This document shows, in pieces, positions 49,301 to 58,700 of a stretch of DNA of 64,000 bases. A model generated the notes under the pieces. The model was not told where the DNA came from and ran no database searches. It was given only the letters and a program-made list of their open reading frames with translations. Source of the DNA: Gavia stellata (Eukaryota; Chordata; Aves; Gaviiformes; Gaviidae); assembly GCF_030936135.1 (NCBI RefSeq), contig NC_082618.1, forward strand, positions 4,824,034 to 4,888,033, in the 5' to 3' direction. Position 1 is the stretch's first letter. Every line of letters begins with the position of its first letter. Position numbers and translations under genes: made by a program.

Positions 49301-50825
49301 CAGGAACGGTGTCTTGAACTACCTAGAGCCTGAAAACACGGAACGTAATTACACATACGTGGGTGAGTGAATGACTGATCTCTTTGCATGTGGTGCTACC
49401 AGGCTGTTTTGGGGATTTTACACGTCAGCTTAACCATAATCTTCCAAGACGGAGAAATAAGTATGGTGAATGAGCACAATTATTTTTATAACCACAAAAC
49501 TTAGACTGGCTAAAAGAATTTTTAAAACAGTTGTTTACATTCTACTGTTTTTCCTGGGAAGGGTTTTCTTTTTTTTCTTCCCCTGAACATAGAGAAAATG
49601 TTCTTTAGAAAACTGAAAAAAAAAAAGTCAGTGGAAAAAAGGAGACACACCTAATCTTTAGTTTTCTAGGAAAAAGTTTCAAGGGATATAAGGGGGGAGA
49701 GAGAGAAATTCAGGCAATATTTTTAAAATGTTTTTGGTTTAAAAATACACTTAATTTCTTCTTCATTAGAAGAAATTAAACTAACACTACTTGTAGAATT
49801 CCTTGCAAAAAAGGCTGTACTACATAACTGATTTTAGCCAGCACAAGAAACTACTCACAAAACCTATAGAAAGAGTTTGTTGTGGTGTTGAATGCATTTC
49901 AGAGGAGTATAACTCACCATTAAATCATGCAGGGGTTTAGTTATTTCTGTGCAGCACACTTATATGTCTTTTTCCAAAGGTGCAGATAACAGTAGTTTGA
50001 AAATGCTGTTAGAGGAGAATCAGGCCTAGATAAATCAAGTGACTTCTTCAAAGGCTCACAGCAGAGCCAGGAATAAAACCCTCGAGCGCTGCCTCCCATT
50101 CATCCTGCTCTCGCTACAAAACACTGCCCTTTCGCTTCACATGAACCAGTATCACAAGGCACGTTAATTGTCCGGCTCAAAGGGGAGACCAAAGGTTTAA
50201 AGGATCTTGGAGGTCTGGATTAACTACTCAGTCTCACTACAGTACAGCTGAGTAACACGATGAGTGCTTTCCCTACTTCACAGCACTGAAGCCAGCAGAT
50301 CCAGTGTACTCATCCCCTCCTACAGTAAACAGGAAAATGTAGCTCCTCCTGAATACCTGTTTCTCTCCCCCTCTTATTTCTCCAGGGAATGTTGCATGGA
50401 TGCATGTTCTTGCAGCGAGGAACTTGCAGCTGAAACCAGACTTACTCGCAGGACAAGTGTACTATTCCTATGATGACACTCCAACAAGAAAATGTTTTCT
50501 GATGAGGCATGAGCTGTTGTCCTCTGTGGACCCCTCAGTGAGACTGGGCTCACACATCCCTTACTGGAAGATGTGGTTAATGATACAATTGCACAGGGTA
50601 ATCAAGGTCCTCTTGTACCCTTTCTGGAAGCCACAGCCTTTCCTAAATTTCCCTTTGCTGAACACGATAGTCACCACCTTCTCCTATGAGACAGACAAAG
50701 CCTCCAGGCATTTTGGGTACCAACCTCTCTTCACCTGGAAGGAGAGCAAGCACAAAACTGCCCAGTGGTTGAAAGCAGCCACAGGGAACCTGGGACCCCC
50801 CGAGCTTCATGAAAAGGAGAACTAA
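37222..50825 (+). CDS. HSD3B7-like: 3-beta-hydroxysteroid dehydrogenase type 7-like, complete, six exons, 371 aa
   Basis: NAD(P)-dependent 3-beta-hydroxysteroid dehydrogenase/isomerase family (extended SDR), normally in the ER membrane. It would oxidise 3-beta-hydroxy-delta-5 steroids or sterols; HSD3B7 itself acts on 7-alpha-hydroxylated sterols in bile acid synthesis. Exons 37222-37369, 41304-41459, 44371-44479, 48206-48305, 49200-49362 and 50386-50825 join to 1116 nt in one frame. Visible motifs: Rossmann TGGCGFIG (residues 10-17), VVIHTAAIVD, YTSSIAAVGPN (Ser122/123), catalytic YGKTK (Tyr153, Lys157), YVGNVAWMHVLAAR, DDTP (255-258), and HFGYQPLFTW near the C-terminus. A hydrophobic or amphipathic stretch at about 284-306 sits where the family has a membrane segment. 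RGNEDT, YVGNVAWMHVLAAR and HFGYxPLF are HSD3B7-like from memory; DDTP is as in HSD3B1/2. The ATG has a good context (gaaATGg). Strict orthology to HSD3B7 is unproven. Confidence 0.95.
37370..41303 (+). other. HSD3B7-like intron 1 (3.9 kb)
   Basis: Most of the middle (about 38980-40000) is an old antisense CR1 copy carrying reverse transcriptase remains. The flanks have no recognisable element. Confidence 0.75.
38980..40000 (-). mobile_element. Old CR1-type LINE relic with reverse transcriptase remains
   Basis: On the minus strand, the sequence near 39360-39400 reads QVDVIYLDF, then RRALETL, a decayed form of the CR1/L3 reverse transcriptase segment VDVIYLDFSKAFDTV. In order along +, 'gcttatgagaatg', 'aaaatcaagatagatgacat', 'ttcttgacaaatccatgt' and 'ataaaattcatcaggc' all follow the complement of CR1 copies common in turtles and other reptiles. 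Many stops and indels are present. The limits are approximate and the element may extend to either side. Confidence 0.72.
41304..41459 (+). CDS. HSD3B7-like: HSD3B7-like exon 2
   Basis: 156 nt, phase 1 in and out. It encodes THVTVMKGDIRDYNLLLAAM, then GVHVVIHTAAIVD and NVGG. The GDIRD and HTA motifs line the cofactor pocket in this family. The acceptor is CTCCAG and the donor is GTAAGC. Confidence 0.95.
42233..42262 (+). repeat. TA-rich imperfect palindrome
   Basis: Two alternating TA blocks flank a run of T. This is a simple-sequence tract without other features. Confidence 0.85.
43130..43440 (-). mobile_element. Old CR1 LINE 3'-end relic
   Basis: 'ttgactagattgaagagccc', then 'tttttccatctagtcactta', 'gactttttaatctgc' and 'gttaagctgaatggatttta' follow the complement of the 3' part of reptilian CR1 copies. 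No frame survives. Confidence 0.6.
44371..44479 (+). CDS. HSD3B7-like: HSD3B7-like exon 3 (active-site Ser region)
   Basis: 109 nt, phase 1 in and phase 2 out. It encodes TENVLKACCVLNIPYVVY, then TSSIAAVGPN and EPMF. The Ser pair at residues 122-123 sits at the catalytic Ser position of the SDR triad. The donor is GTAAGG. Confidence 0.95.
46871..46990 (-). repeat. MIR-like (CORE) SINE fragment
   Basis: 'cacgttttacacatggagat', then 'ctgagcacag', 'cgttgcctaaggtcaaacag' and 'ggagccagagc' match, in order, the complement of the MIR core (attttacagatgagg, actgaggcacag, cttgcccaaggtcacacag, agagccagg). Confidence 0.65.
47000..47095 (+). repeat. MIR-like (CORE) SINE fragment
   Basis: 'ggccacttaacccttcccag', 'gagccccagctgcaaaacga' and 'gatgataatcc'-type sequence follow the sense MIR core (agtcacttaacctctc, gcctcagttt, ctgtaaaatga, tgataat). 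It lies directly beside an opposite-strand copy. Confidence 0.55.
48206..48305 (+). CDS. HSD3B7-like: HSD3B7-like exon 4 (catalytic Tyr-x-x-x-Lys)
   Basis: 100 nt, phase 2 in and phase 0 out. It encodes GNEDTKYSGEVELPYGKTKA, then MAEKLVFEANGKK. Y153 and K157 are the catalytic pair. GNEDT and the EANGKK ending agree with HSD3B7 as remembered. The donor GTACAA is weaker than those of the other exons. Confidence 0.95.
48306..49199 (+). other. HSD3B7-like intron 4 (0.9 kb)
   Basis: No element recognised beyond a run of A near 48996-49009. It ends in GATTTTACAG. Confidence 0.8.
49200..49362 (+). CDS. HSD3B7-like: HSD3B7-like exon 5
   Basis: 163 nt, phase 0 in and phase 1 out. It encodes LSNGGKLTTCIIRPNTVYGE, a family signature (TCxxRPxxxYGE), then a substrate-loop region and NYTYVG. 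The donor is GTGAGT. Confidence 0.95.
49363..50385 (+). other. HSD3B7-like intron 5 (1.0 kb)
   Basis: Contains a MIR-like fragment at 50020-50110 and A-rich stretches around 49610-49630. It ends in TTTCTCCAG at 50385. Confidence 0.8.
50020..50110 (-). repeat. MIR-like (CORE) SINE fragment
   Basis: 'ataaatcaagtgacttcttc', 'aaaggctcacagcagagcca' and 'ggaataaaaccc' follow the complement of the MIR head and core (ttaagtgacttgcc, aggtcacacag, cagagccagga, tttgaaccc). Confidence 0.6.
50386..50825 (+). CDS. HSD3B7-like: HSD3B7-like exon 6 with stop
   Basis: 440 nt ending in TAA (50823-50825). It encodes NVAWMHVLAARNLQLKP, GQVYYSYDDTPTRKCF, an amphipathic or hydrophobic stretch YWKMWLMIQLHRVIKVLLY, and HFGYQPLFTWKESKHKTAQW. 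The last exon carries about 40% of the protein, and the frame is intact. Confidence 0.96.
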
Positions 50826-51385
50826 GCAGATGTTTGGGGTAAGGAGAGAGCTTATCGCACCGGAAAGTTTCATCTGAACTTCACAACATGCACAGATCTT
50901 GGGCAGGAATTTTGCAAACACTGAGAAATCCTGGTACAGAGACAGACGAGGAGCAAAACTCTCGGGCTGCAAGTATATACCCCTGCCATGCCAACAACTC
51001 AGCTATTTTAAATGTCATATGAAACACCAGGGTGCATTTGAAAACATCCTCTTGCAGGTCCGTGCACACAGATGCAGGGCTTGCTGGCCTCGCTCATTCC
51101 CACGGTGCCACCGCTGCATGGGGATCACTCGTGGGAACAAGACAGATGGGTTCAGATGACAGACGGTGCGCAGCAAACAGCTTTTTTGATAAAATTAGTT
51201 AACCAGCTTTGTCACACAGCCTGACAAGCCTCCATCTCTTTCCACACTCAGCAAATGGACCTCTCCCTTACCTGGCTCGCACACTCAAGGGGTCTTCAGT
51301 GATAATTTTGGGGAAGGCAAGAAAATCACGGCAAGTTCTTGCTCTGTTTTAGGGTTTAATAAAAAGAAAAACGCTACCTTTTTCA
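50826..51385 (+). other. HSD3B7-like: Probable 3' UTR of the HSD3B7-like gene
   Basis: About 0.56 kb from the stop codon to just past an AATAAA at 51358-51363, which is followed by a T- and GT-containing stretch. Only the hexamer and spacing support this end. Confidence 0.5.
51358..51363 (+). terminator. Candidate poly(A) signal of the HSD3B7-like gene
   Basis: AATAAA lies 533 bp after the stop codon with 'aatgtgtggaat' some 50 bp downstream. It is the first canonical hexamer after the stop. Confidence 0.55.
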
Positions 51386-54300
51386 AGATGTTCCTGTTAT
51401 TCTTAATGTGTGGAATATTATATCTGTTTTGAAATATTATCCCTATAAAGAGACACTTCCCATCTCTTGTGCTGACAATGTGTAGGCTGGCTGACATTCT
51501 AATCGTATGGATGGATAACTGATGTCTACAAGCTTAGAGGTGGGATTCATATAGTTTGTAACTCAAAATCTCTTACCTCACAGCACTCTAGCAGCAAAGC
51601 AAAACAAATTAAAACCCACTTTCAGCTGCCGCGCTGGCAGACAGCAACTTCAGTGAAGGTCTTAGGGGCTGCCTTTATGCTAAATAACGTCTGAGCTTCA
51701 GGAGGAAGAGGTCATTTCAACTCATTCCACGGCACTGGAGCTATGCAGTCCGTCCGGGAGCAGTATTTCACAGATGGTATTTTCCTAACGCAGATGGGGC
51801 AGGCACTTCCAGAAGATTCACAACAAAAACTGTGGTTTGTATCAGTTTATCAGCTCCTTTATTTTTAAGACATACAGAGAGACTGGTAAACCTATATTCA
51901 GCAACAGCAGAGATTTCAGTTTTCACTTGAGCTTGGAGGAATGGGATGATTTTACAATACTGGTTCAAATCTAAAATCAATTGTGTTGGTATCAAACGTC
52001 CGTGTTCTGTGAGTATGTAACCATCTCTCGAGTTTTCCTACAGTTGAAGTGTACACATGCACAAAGCTTACTTTAATTCCAAGTGCCCTAATCCTCCTGG
52101 AAAAAGCAAGTTTCAGCATGGCATCCTTGATAGAAATGATCAAAATGCGCTTCTTGTTAGTCACAGTAATTACCCAGGAAGGAAAGCGAAGCAATATGGT
52201 GGGAGTTGCCAAGTTAACTTCACCAAAATTCACACTCACAAAAGAACTCTTTGCAAAATGAGCTTACAAATCCAAAATCATTCCCTCTAGTAAGTCATTA
52301 ATAATTTCATATAACAAATGAATTTGGGGGAAGCTATTGCAATCTGCTCATAGAGAATTTGGTAAGGTGAAGTGTGTAAGTTAGCAGTTCCCTACTTTTT
52401 TTCCTCCTACCATTTGTGCTGGGAGGTTTTTATGAAAGGGAGTAATAAGATTGCTGGGTTTTCTATTTCACTAAAAATTCTCTTTGCAGTTTTTTGCCAT
52501 TATTCAAATGGCAGATGACAGCTTGCTAAGAATTTGACAGAGACACCCAATTTCTCATGCACATTGCCAGAGCATCGCCACAGTATAACAACGTTGACCT
52601 CAACAGGTTTTAATGCTTTCGAAACTTTGGTTTTATCTCGCCAAAAAAGAGCCACTGGGTGGAGCTGCAAGTCTGTGAGACAGGTACCCTCTCCTCCCGA
52701 GTTCAAGTGTTGCAACCGCTTTTGCTTTAGCTGGTTTTTAAAAGAACTGGCAGACCTGCCCAGACAGGGAGGCTGATGGGTGGCGTGGGGGTGCCTGACC
52801 ATCCAGGTCTGTCCTCAGCCTGTGGCATTTGCAGTGTTGGACTTCCCTCGGCTGGCTGGATGCAGTCATCGTTTTATCTTTGTGTAGTCATGTCAAAGAG
52901 ACTGAGGAAATTATTTTTCCACTCAGAACTCATTAGAAAAGACGAAAAGTTTGCTTTCTATTTTTAAAAATAGAACTAAATATGGCACTCTGACCTTTGA
53001 GAAAACTTGCCTAACTATAACAAGCTGATGCTTTCAGTCCCATACAAAGGCCTTGGTATATTCCTTTGTGGGATTTGGAGCTGCTGAGGATATCAGATGG
53101 GACAGTTGTCAAGCCCCAGTACTATCCCAGAGATCAACGCTTTACAAGCTCGCCTGCTTTCAGAAACCTTGCTGGGAACCTCATCATGCTTTTGTTCCTG
53201 TCCTGCTCATCATCACCTATGATTTTGATGCTTATCGGGATGCAGATGACATGCAGGATAAGGAGCAGGGGTTTTTAAAGGTATTTAAGTGCAGGATTTT
53301 TCAAAAGGATTTGAATTAGTTGGCTGCTTAGCTTTTTTCACACCTACCCACCTCCCAAGCTTTGACAAAAGCAAGTGGAGGATTCCCTCTCCCTGCTCGT
53401 GGTAGAAGTGGGGGAAGAAGTTAGACAGCAAAGCCTCTGTGCTGTTTTCCAAAAAGATGAGTAAGCTTCCTTTGGCTGCCCTGCGTTTTGGCTCCTCCAA
53501 GCTAATGCTGCTGCAGACTTCCTGTTAGATCCTTGATTTTATCAGATTATAACTTGTTTTCTCCTGGCAATGCTTTAATTCTTTCTACTGCACTGGGTTG
53601 TCATTGGCTTTTCTTTTCAGGGTCTCAGCCCTATTATGTAACAGCAGCAGCAAAAAAAAGAGGAAAAAAATATATTTCAGATCTGTTTCTACTTCTGCAG
53701 AGGAGCCTTTGTGCACAATTACTCATCCAAGAGATTCAGCAGGTATAACTGCTTCCCCCAGGGGCTCCATTATATAATTGGATTTCAGCCATACAAATTA
53801 AATCCTATCTTACCCCTTAGTTAAGCCAGGCAGTAAGTATTTAATGCTAATATCCCTGACAACTATTGCAGGGAGAAGCAGACATGAAGCACAGAGGAGA
53901 CAGACGCATGCATTCTCTACCGGAGGAGCAGGGAGGATGAGCAGGGAGTGCACTGACAGAAAGACACCTGCTATATTTTAAACACGGCTAAACTTCCCCA
54001 GCACGAGCCATGGTGTCTGCTGGAGTTGTCGTCTGGGCTGGAACATGGTTCTCCCTTTGTTTTCCACCCTCCAACGTTCCCATGTATGCACTGAGCATTC
54101 ACCCCTCCAACACACACACACGTGCGCTTCAAAGAGCCACATGCCTAACCCTGTTTGAGTTTCTATGGAAGTCTCGGTTCTTGTGCAACGTCTGAAGGAA
54201 GCAAGTTTAGTAATATTAAAACTCAAGCCAAACACACAAACAAGCAAAGAATCCCCAAATTAAAAAGAAAATCTCAACTGAGTTACTAATTCATCTGCAT

Positions 54301-55149
54301 TTTCTGTTGCGTTCTGTCTTCTCCCAGCATGTTTCTTTTAGACAAAGCCCTCTGGGCAGAGACCATCTCTTTTGGTGTCTGGTACATCAGTCACATAGTT
54401 AGTACATAGTAATAAAGGGAAATAGATTCATGGTAGGAGCTAAACCAGTCAGTCTGGTACTGTAATTGGAACATAATCTCATATTGACAGTATTTAACAC
54501 AGGATGCGCAGGGAACAGATGGCAGCATGCCAGGCCTGAATCGTTCTGCAAATATTGGAAAGATATTTTCCAAGTCCAGCTCCTGAACCTCATCTCCAAT
54601 GTCGGAAGCTTTGCTTCCCCAAACAGCCCTAGGTCCACTCACTAATCCTGGTAAAAGCCCAACACACCCATGTGCTCCTGAGTTTGCCGACAACCTGCCT
54701 AGCAGTGTTTCTGTTGCTAACTACCTTACAAGCGTTTAAGCAGATTTGAAAAAGCAGTAAGTGCAAAAGTCTCCGACATCCATTGGTACAAGCGCTCCCA
54801 AACCTCTCGATACACTGACAAGCCTTTCCCTTGCAGACAGAGATCTTGCCTGTGACACAAGACGCGAACCCACGTGCACTTTTGGGGTCAGGGATATCCA
54901 CCAGCGTATCAGTCTGCTGCTTCTTTCACCTCTAGAACCTTCAGTCGTAAAACTAACTCAACGGGGGCATACTGGCAATGAAGAGCTGTTCCTTTCTCTA
55001 AGCCTAAAACGCTGAGCTAAGGCAGGTGAAAGGAGAGAAAGCACATTTATGTCCAAGATGCATCTTATGATACGGAGTGCAATGGTGTAAGTGCAGACAC
55101 AAACTCAGCTTTCAAGGGTACAGAAGTATACCATGCTTCTTATGTCTGC

Positions 55150-55470
55150 TACAGGAAGTTTAAATTGATTTTTCTCTATTTCAGCAATTAATTCCCATGA
55201 ATCAACTTACTGTACAATGCGGCACTATAATTCACAAGTTTTATGTATTATATGAATAAAATTGCACATATATTTTTATGTGATTTTCATTTAATTGAAT
55301 TCCAAGGAGATTTATCTCCTGGGTTATTAATAAATCTTAATATGGCCTATAACACTCAATTGATATTTAATTAACCTGCAATAACTGCCTTGTAAAATGT
55401 AAATTAAATGCTTTATTTTTGCAGGCATATAACCTTAAATCAAATTCTTCATTCTACCAGCAAAGCAAAA
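55150..55470. promoter_or_regulatory. AT-rich block, possible conserved non-coding element
   Basis: Many TAAT/ATTA homeodomain-type cores occur without simple-repeat structure, along with mixed-order A/T sequence such as 'ttgatatttaattaacctgc'. This texture is common in conserved enhancers, but conservation cannot be judged from one genome. Confidence 0.2.
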
Positions 55471-56869
55471 AGGAGTGGGGAAAAAACAAGGTTGCAGGCA
55501 ACCAAACCTTAGACCTGAAAATATTTGATGTTTAAAAAGCTTCAAAATGGAAACTGGATCCATGCTTTGTAATCACTTCTTCTCCCAAGGAAGTACTTTT
55601 CCACTGTCTCCCCACCTTTAAAGATCACAAGAATCTGGGTGGATTTAGATGAAACATCAAAATCTCAGGAGACTTGAAGAGAAATGAGAGGCGCCCATTA
55701 TTAATAATAAGGTTGCAAATTCCCATAGGTATTGTGGTATTTGGCATTTTTCTTAGTCTTGGCTCCTAGAGTCACATTATCAAATGAGAATGTCAATTTT
55801 CATTTAAAAATAAAAAAAGGAAAGATGTTAAAGCCCTTTGATAGGGGAAGAAGTTTGCAAACCTGAATGTCAAAGGCATGAGAACTAAGAGACAAAAATA
55901 CATAAAATTTGATCCTTATCTTTAAAAGTATCAGAACTTTTTGAGAGACTTGAGATGTTTGAAAACTGGGAGGTGGCAACAAATGATCAAAACAGCCTTT
56001 ACGAGAAAAGATGAGAACAGTCCAAATTATATTTTAAGATCAAGCTGTTCTCCTCCCCCTCCCCTAGCGATTTACATAGATCTACATTAAATACTGCAAA
56101 CTGCATCAACAACTATTTCTGATTTCAAAACTAGGATAGCTAGCTACCTTTGCAAAGTGATTTGAAAACTTCAGGAGAATATGTCTGTCTAAAATTGATA
56201 GGCCCATAAAGTTTTACTGCCATAGCATCTAAACTTAGCATATCTTTCTTTTTTAATGCACGGAGTGGCCAGTCTGTCTTACAATATTTTATTAAATAGG
56301 GTATTTCCACCAAAGGACAGTAACCCTTACTGTCTGTAATCTGTCTGCATTAGATCACTTTAAAAGGTATTAAATGAAAATCAAAAGTTAAATGTACCAT
56401 GGATTTTAAAGGTGTCACAGCATGGAAGAATAAAAATGAAGAGAATGGATTCTGACTTGCAATGAATGAACGGAAATAAATCCAGATCTTCTGTAATGGA
56501 AAGCCTGTCCTCCCTCGCTGTTCATCCTCTCCAGTCACTCATTCGCCACCCCGTTTGCACAAACGACAGCCAGTGAACCCCACTCAGCCTAACCAAGTGC
56601 AGTAATTCTGCCCAGGAGCTCACGAGGCTGAGGGGTTTCTTAAACGGCTCCAGCGTGCCATGTAGCAGGAGGGTACGTGATCCTGCCATCCCGTAGTTAC
56701 TCAAGGGCTCGCGTGAATTGCATTGCTTAGAAAAGCATTGCTGACTAGCCCAAATTTTGCCACTCTCGCACTTTGCAAGCAGCTTCCCTGCTTCAGAAGA
56801 GGAGTACCGGGAGCGGGGAGTCAGCAGATGCAAGTGGCCTCATGCTCACAGTAATTGACTGGAATTTTG

Positions 56870-56952
56870 CAGACCTGGGTTTAATCCCCAGCTCCAGCGT
56901 GGACTCACTGGGTAATTCACAGCAGGTTTCTTCCTCCCTCTCTCTGCATTTT
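56870..56952 (+). repeat. MIR-like (CORE) SINE fragment
   Basis: 'cagacctgggtttaatcccc', then 'agctccagcg' and 'gactcactgggtaattcac' match the tRNA-derived head of MIR-type SINEs, including a B-box-like GGTTTAATCCC. Confidence 0.65.
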
Positions 56953-57166
56953 AAGATTTTGGCAATTGATCAGAATTAGCCTCCTCTCCTTCTCTTACCT
57001 TTCATCTTTTTAATGGAGGACAACGTATCCTGCAAACGTGCTGTGTCGGATCTGCTGCCAGCCATTGCTTGGGGGAGCTGAGCCCAGCGTGAGTCTGCAG
57101 CCCACAGCTCCTTCCCAGGACCGTTGCGTTTTACTCTACTGGATAAACACTGACACAGTAGATTTG

Positions 57167-57176
57167 CCCCCCCCCC
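57167..57176 (+). repeat. Run of 10 C
   Basis: Simple homopolymer in intergenic DNA. Confidence 0.95.
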
Positions 57177-58379
57177 AAAGTGGGTTTCTAATTGAGCTGA
57201 ATCTAGCACAGCTCTCATTAAGGACTGACCATGACTGACAGTTTACATTTACTTGGGTAGCACTTTTTATCAGGCAAAGTCACCCGGGAGCTGCACCAGG
57301 AAGAGACGGAGCGTCCCATCTACCCACAGACTACTCCTAACGATGCTCCTGGGAATGAAATCACAACATGAGGAACAAATGTAATGGATCAAAAATTGGG
57401 GGGGCTGCAAGTTCTCAAAAGTGCTTAGGACTTAGGGCCTGACAGGCTCCCCACAGAAATGTTACCACTGAGTTTAATAAAAGCAGAAGTGGGCCACGTG
57501 TAGACCTGCTGGCGGCCCCTGCATGAACAGTTTCTCTCTCAGGGATGTAAGAGCAGACCCACCATCGCCGGAATTACTTCTCTCTGCTCTGCCCACTGCA
57601 CAACAATCCACGTGACTATCCTATAGTCACACCCATGTCTAGCCCTAGTCCTAAACCCATTTATGACCATACCACCCTCTTCTCAAATCCCAGCTCCGAT
57701 CTCCTTTCCTTTGATGAACGCAGCAGGCTAAATATTCCTGACATTTCCACTGTGCTCAAAGTCACCTTTTGTTCAGGGCTCTCACGGCAACAGCCTCAGT
57801 GGGAACAGAGGGAATTCACCTGCTTGGCAGATGCGGCTGATAGCAAACCTGTTTCACAGCAAGTAACTGAGAAGAAAAGCATCTACAGTCCTGCTGCTGC
57901 TGATACCACTGGGAGTAATCCCACTTACTTATACGGAGATAGGTACTGACTATGGGGGATCCTTAACAGAAGTCAGACACAGCACTTGCAAGCTCTGCCT
58001 TTCTCAAAATTCACATCTGGAAATGAGCAATTGAGCAAGAACCAGCCCCACGAGACACATCTAAATCAGCCCATCTTAATATTGGGCACATGCTCTTAAC
58101 TCGCACGTTGCTGTGCATTCAAATGATTAATGGTTCAATATAAAACTCACATAGCATTGTACCGTGGTACTGCAGCACACCACCTAGATCAATACACACG
58201 CCATGCCCCAGGAGAAGAACCGGGATTTTTAAACCAAAGAGAATTAGGTGCCTGATTTCTATTACATTTCAAAGGGATTTAGAAGCTCTGCTCTCTCTCA
58301 GGAACCTCACCAGACTACCTTGGAGGCTGTACACATGCTTGACATGACACCAGATAATGTTTGTGGGCTACGGCATAAA

Positions 58380-58700
58380 TGGGGATTACTGCCTCTGAAA
58401 AGGAGGACTTGCTGAAGTGCCTGTGGTTTAAGGAAGGATTTGAAAGGGGAGAGAAGTACAGAGGGAAGCTGTTCTAGACAGAAAGTCACATAAGAGAAGG
58501 CTTAAAAACCAAGAGTAGGAGGAAATGAAGGGATCCGAAAAGGAAGGGATTTGGGATAAATGAGAGGAGGAGGAGGAACGTCAGCTAGCAGCAAGATTAC
58601 ATGGGGCAACGTGTGAGCTCCTTCAGCCCTTCTTCATGGGGTGACTGGAGTGATGGGAAAGGAAAGATGCATCAGGGAGCCTCTGGGCCGGCTGCAGGAA
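58380..58700. repeat. Possible ancient interspersed repeat, purine-rich
   Basis: A stretch with 'aggaaggatttgaaagggga', 'gggaagctgttctaga' and 'gagaaggctta' has the texture of old amniote repeats that carry a 'gatttgaagg' then 'gagttccag' then 'agaaggc' order. I cannot name the family. Confidence 0.25.

Noticed and set aside
53053..53319. 88-codon frame downstream of the HSD3B-like gene
   Set aside because: Two frames are open at once, neither resembles a protein family, and no splice partners are visible.
57635..57949. 104-codon frame in intergenic DNA
   Set aside because: Ser/Thr/Pro-rich composition without motifs. It starts and ends in unremarkable sequence, so chance is the simplest reading.
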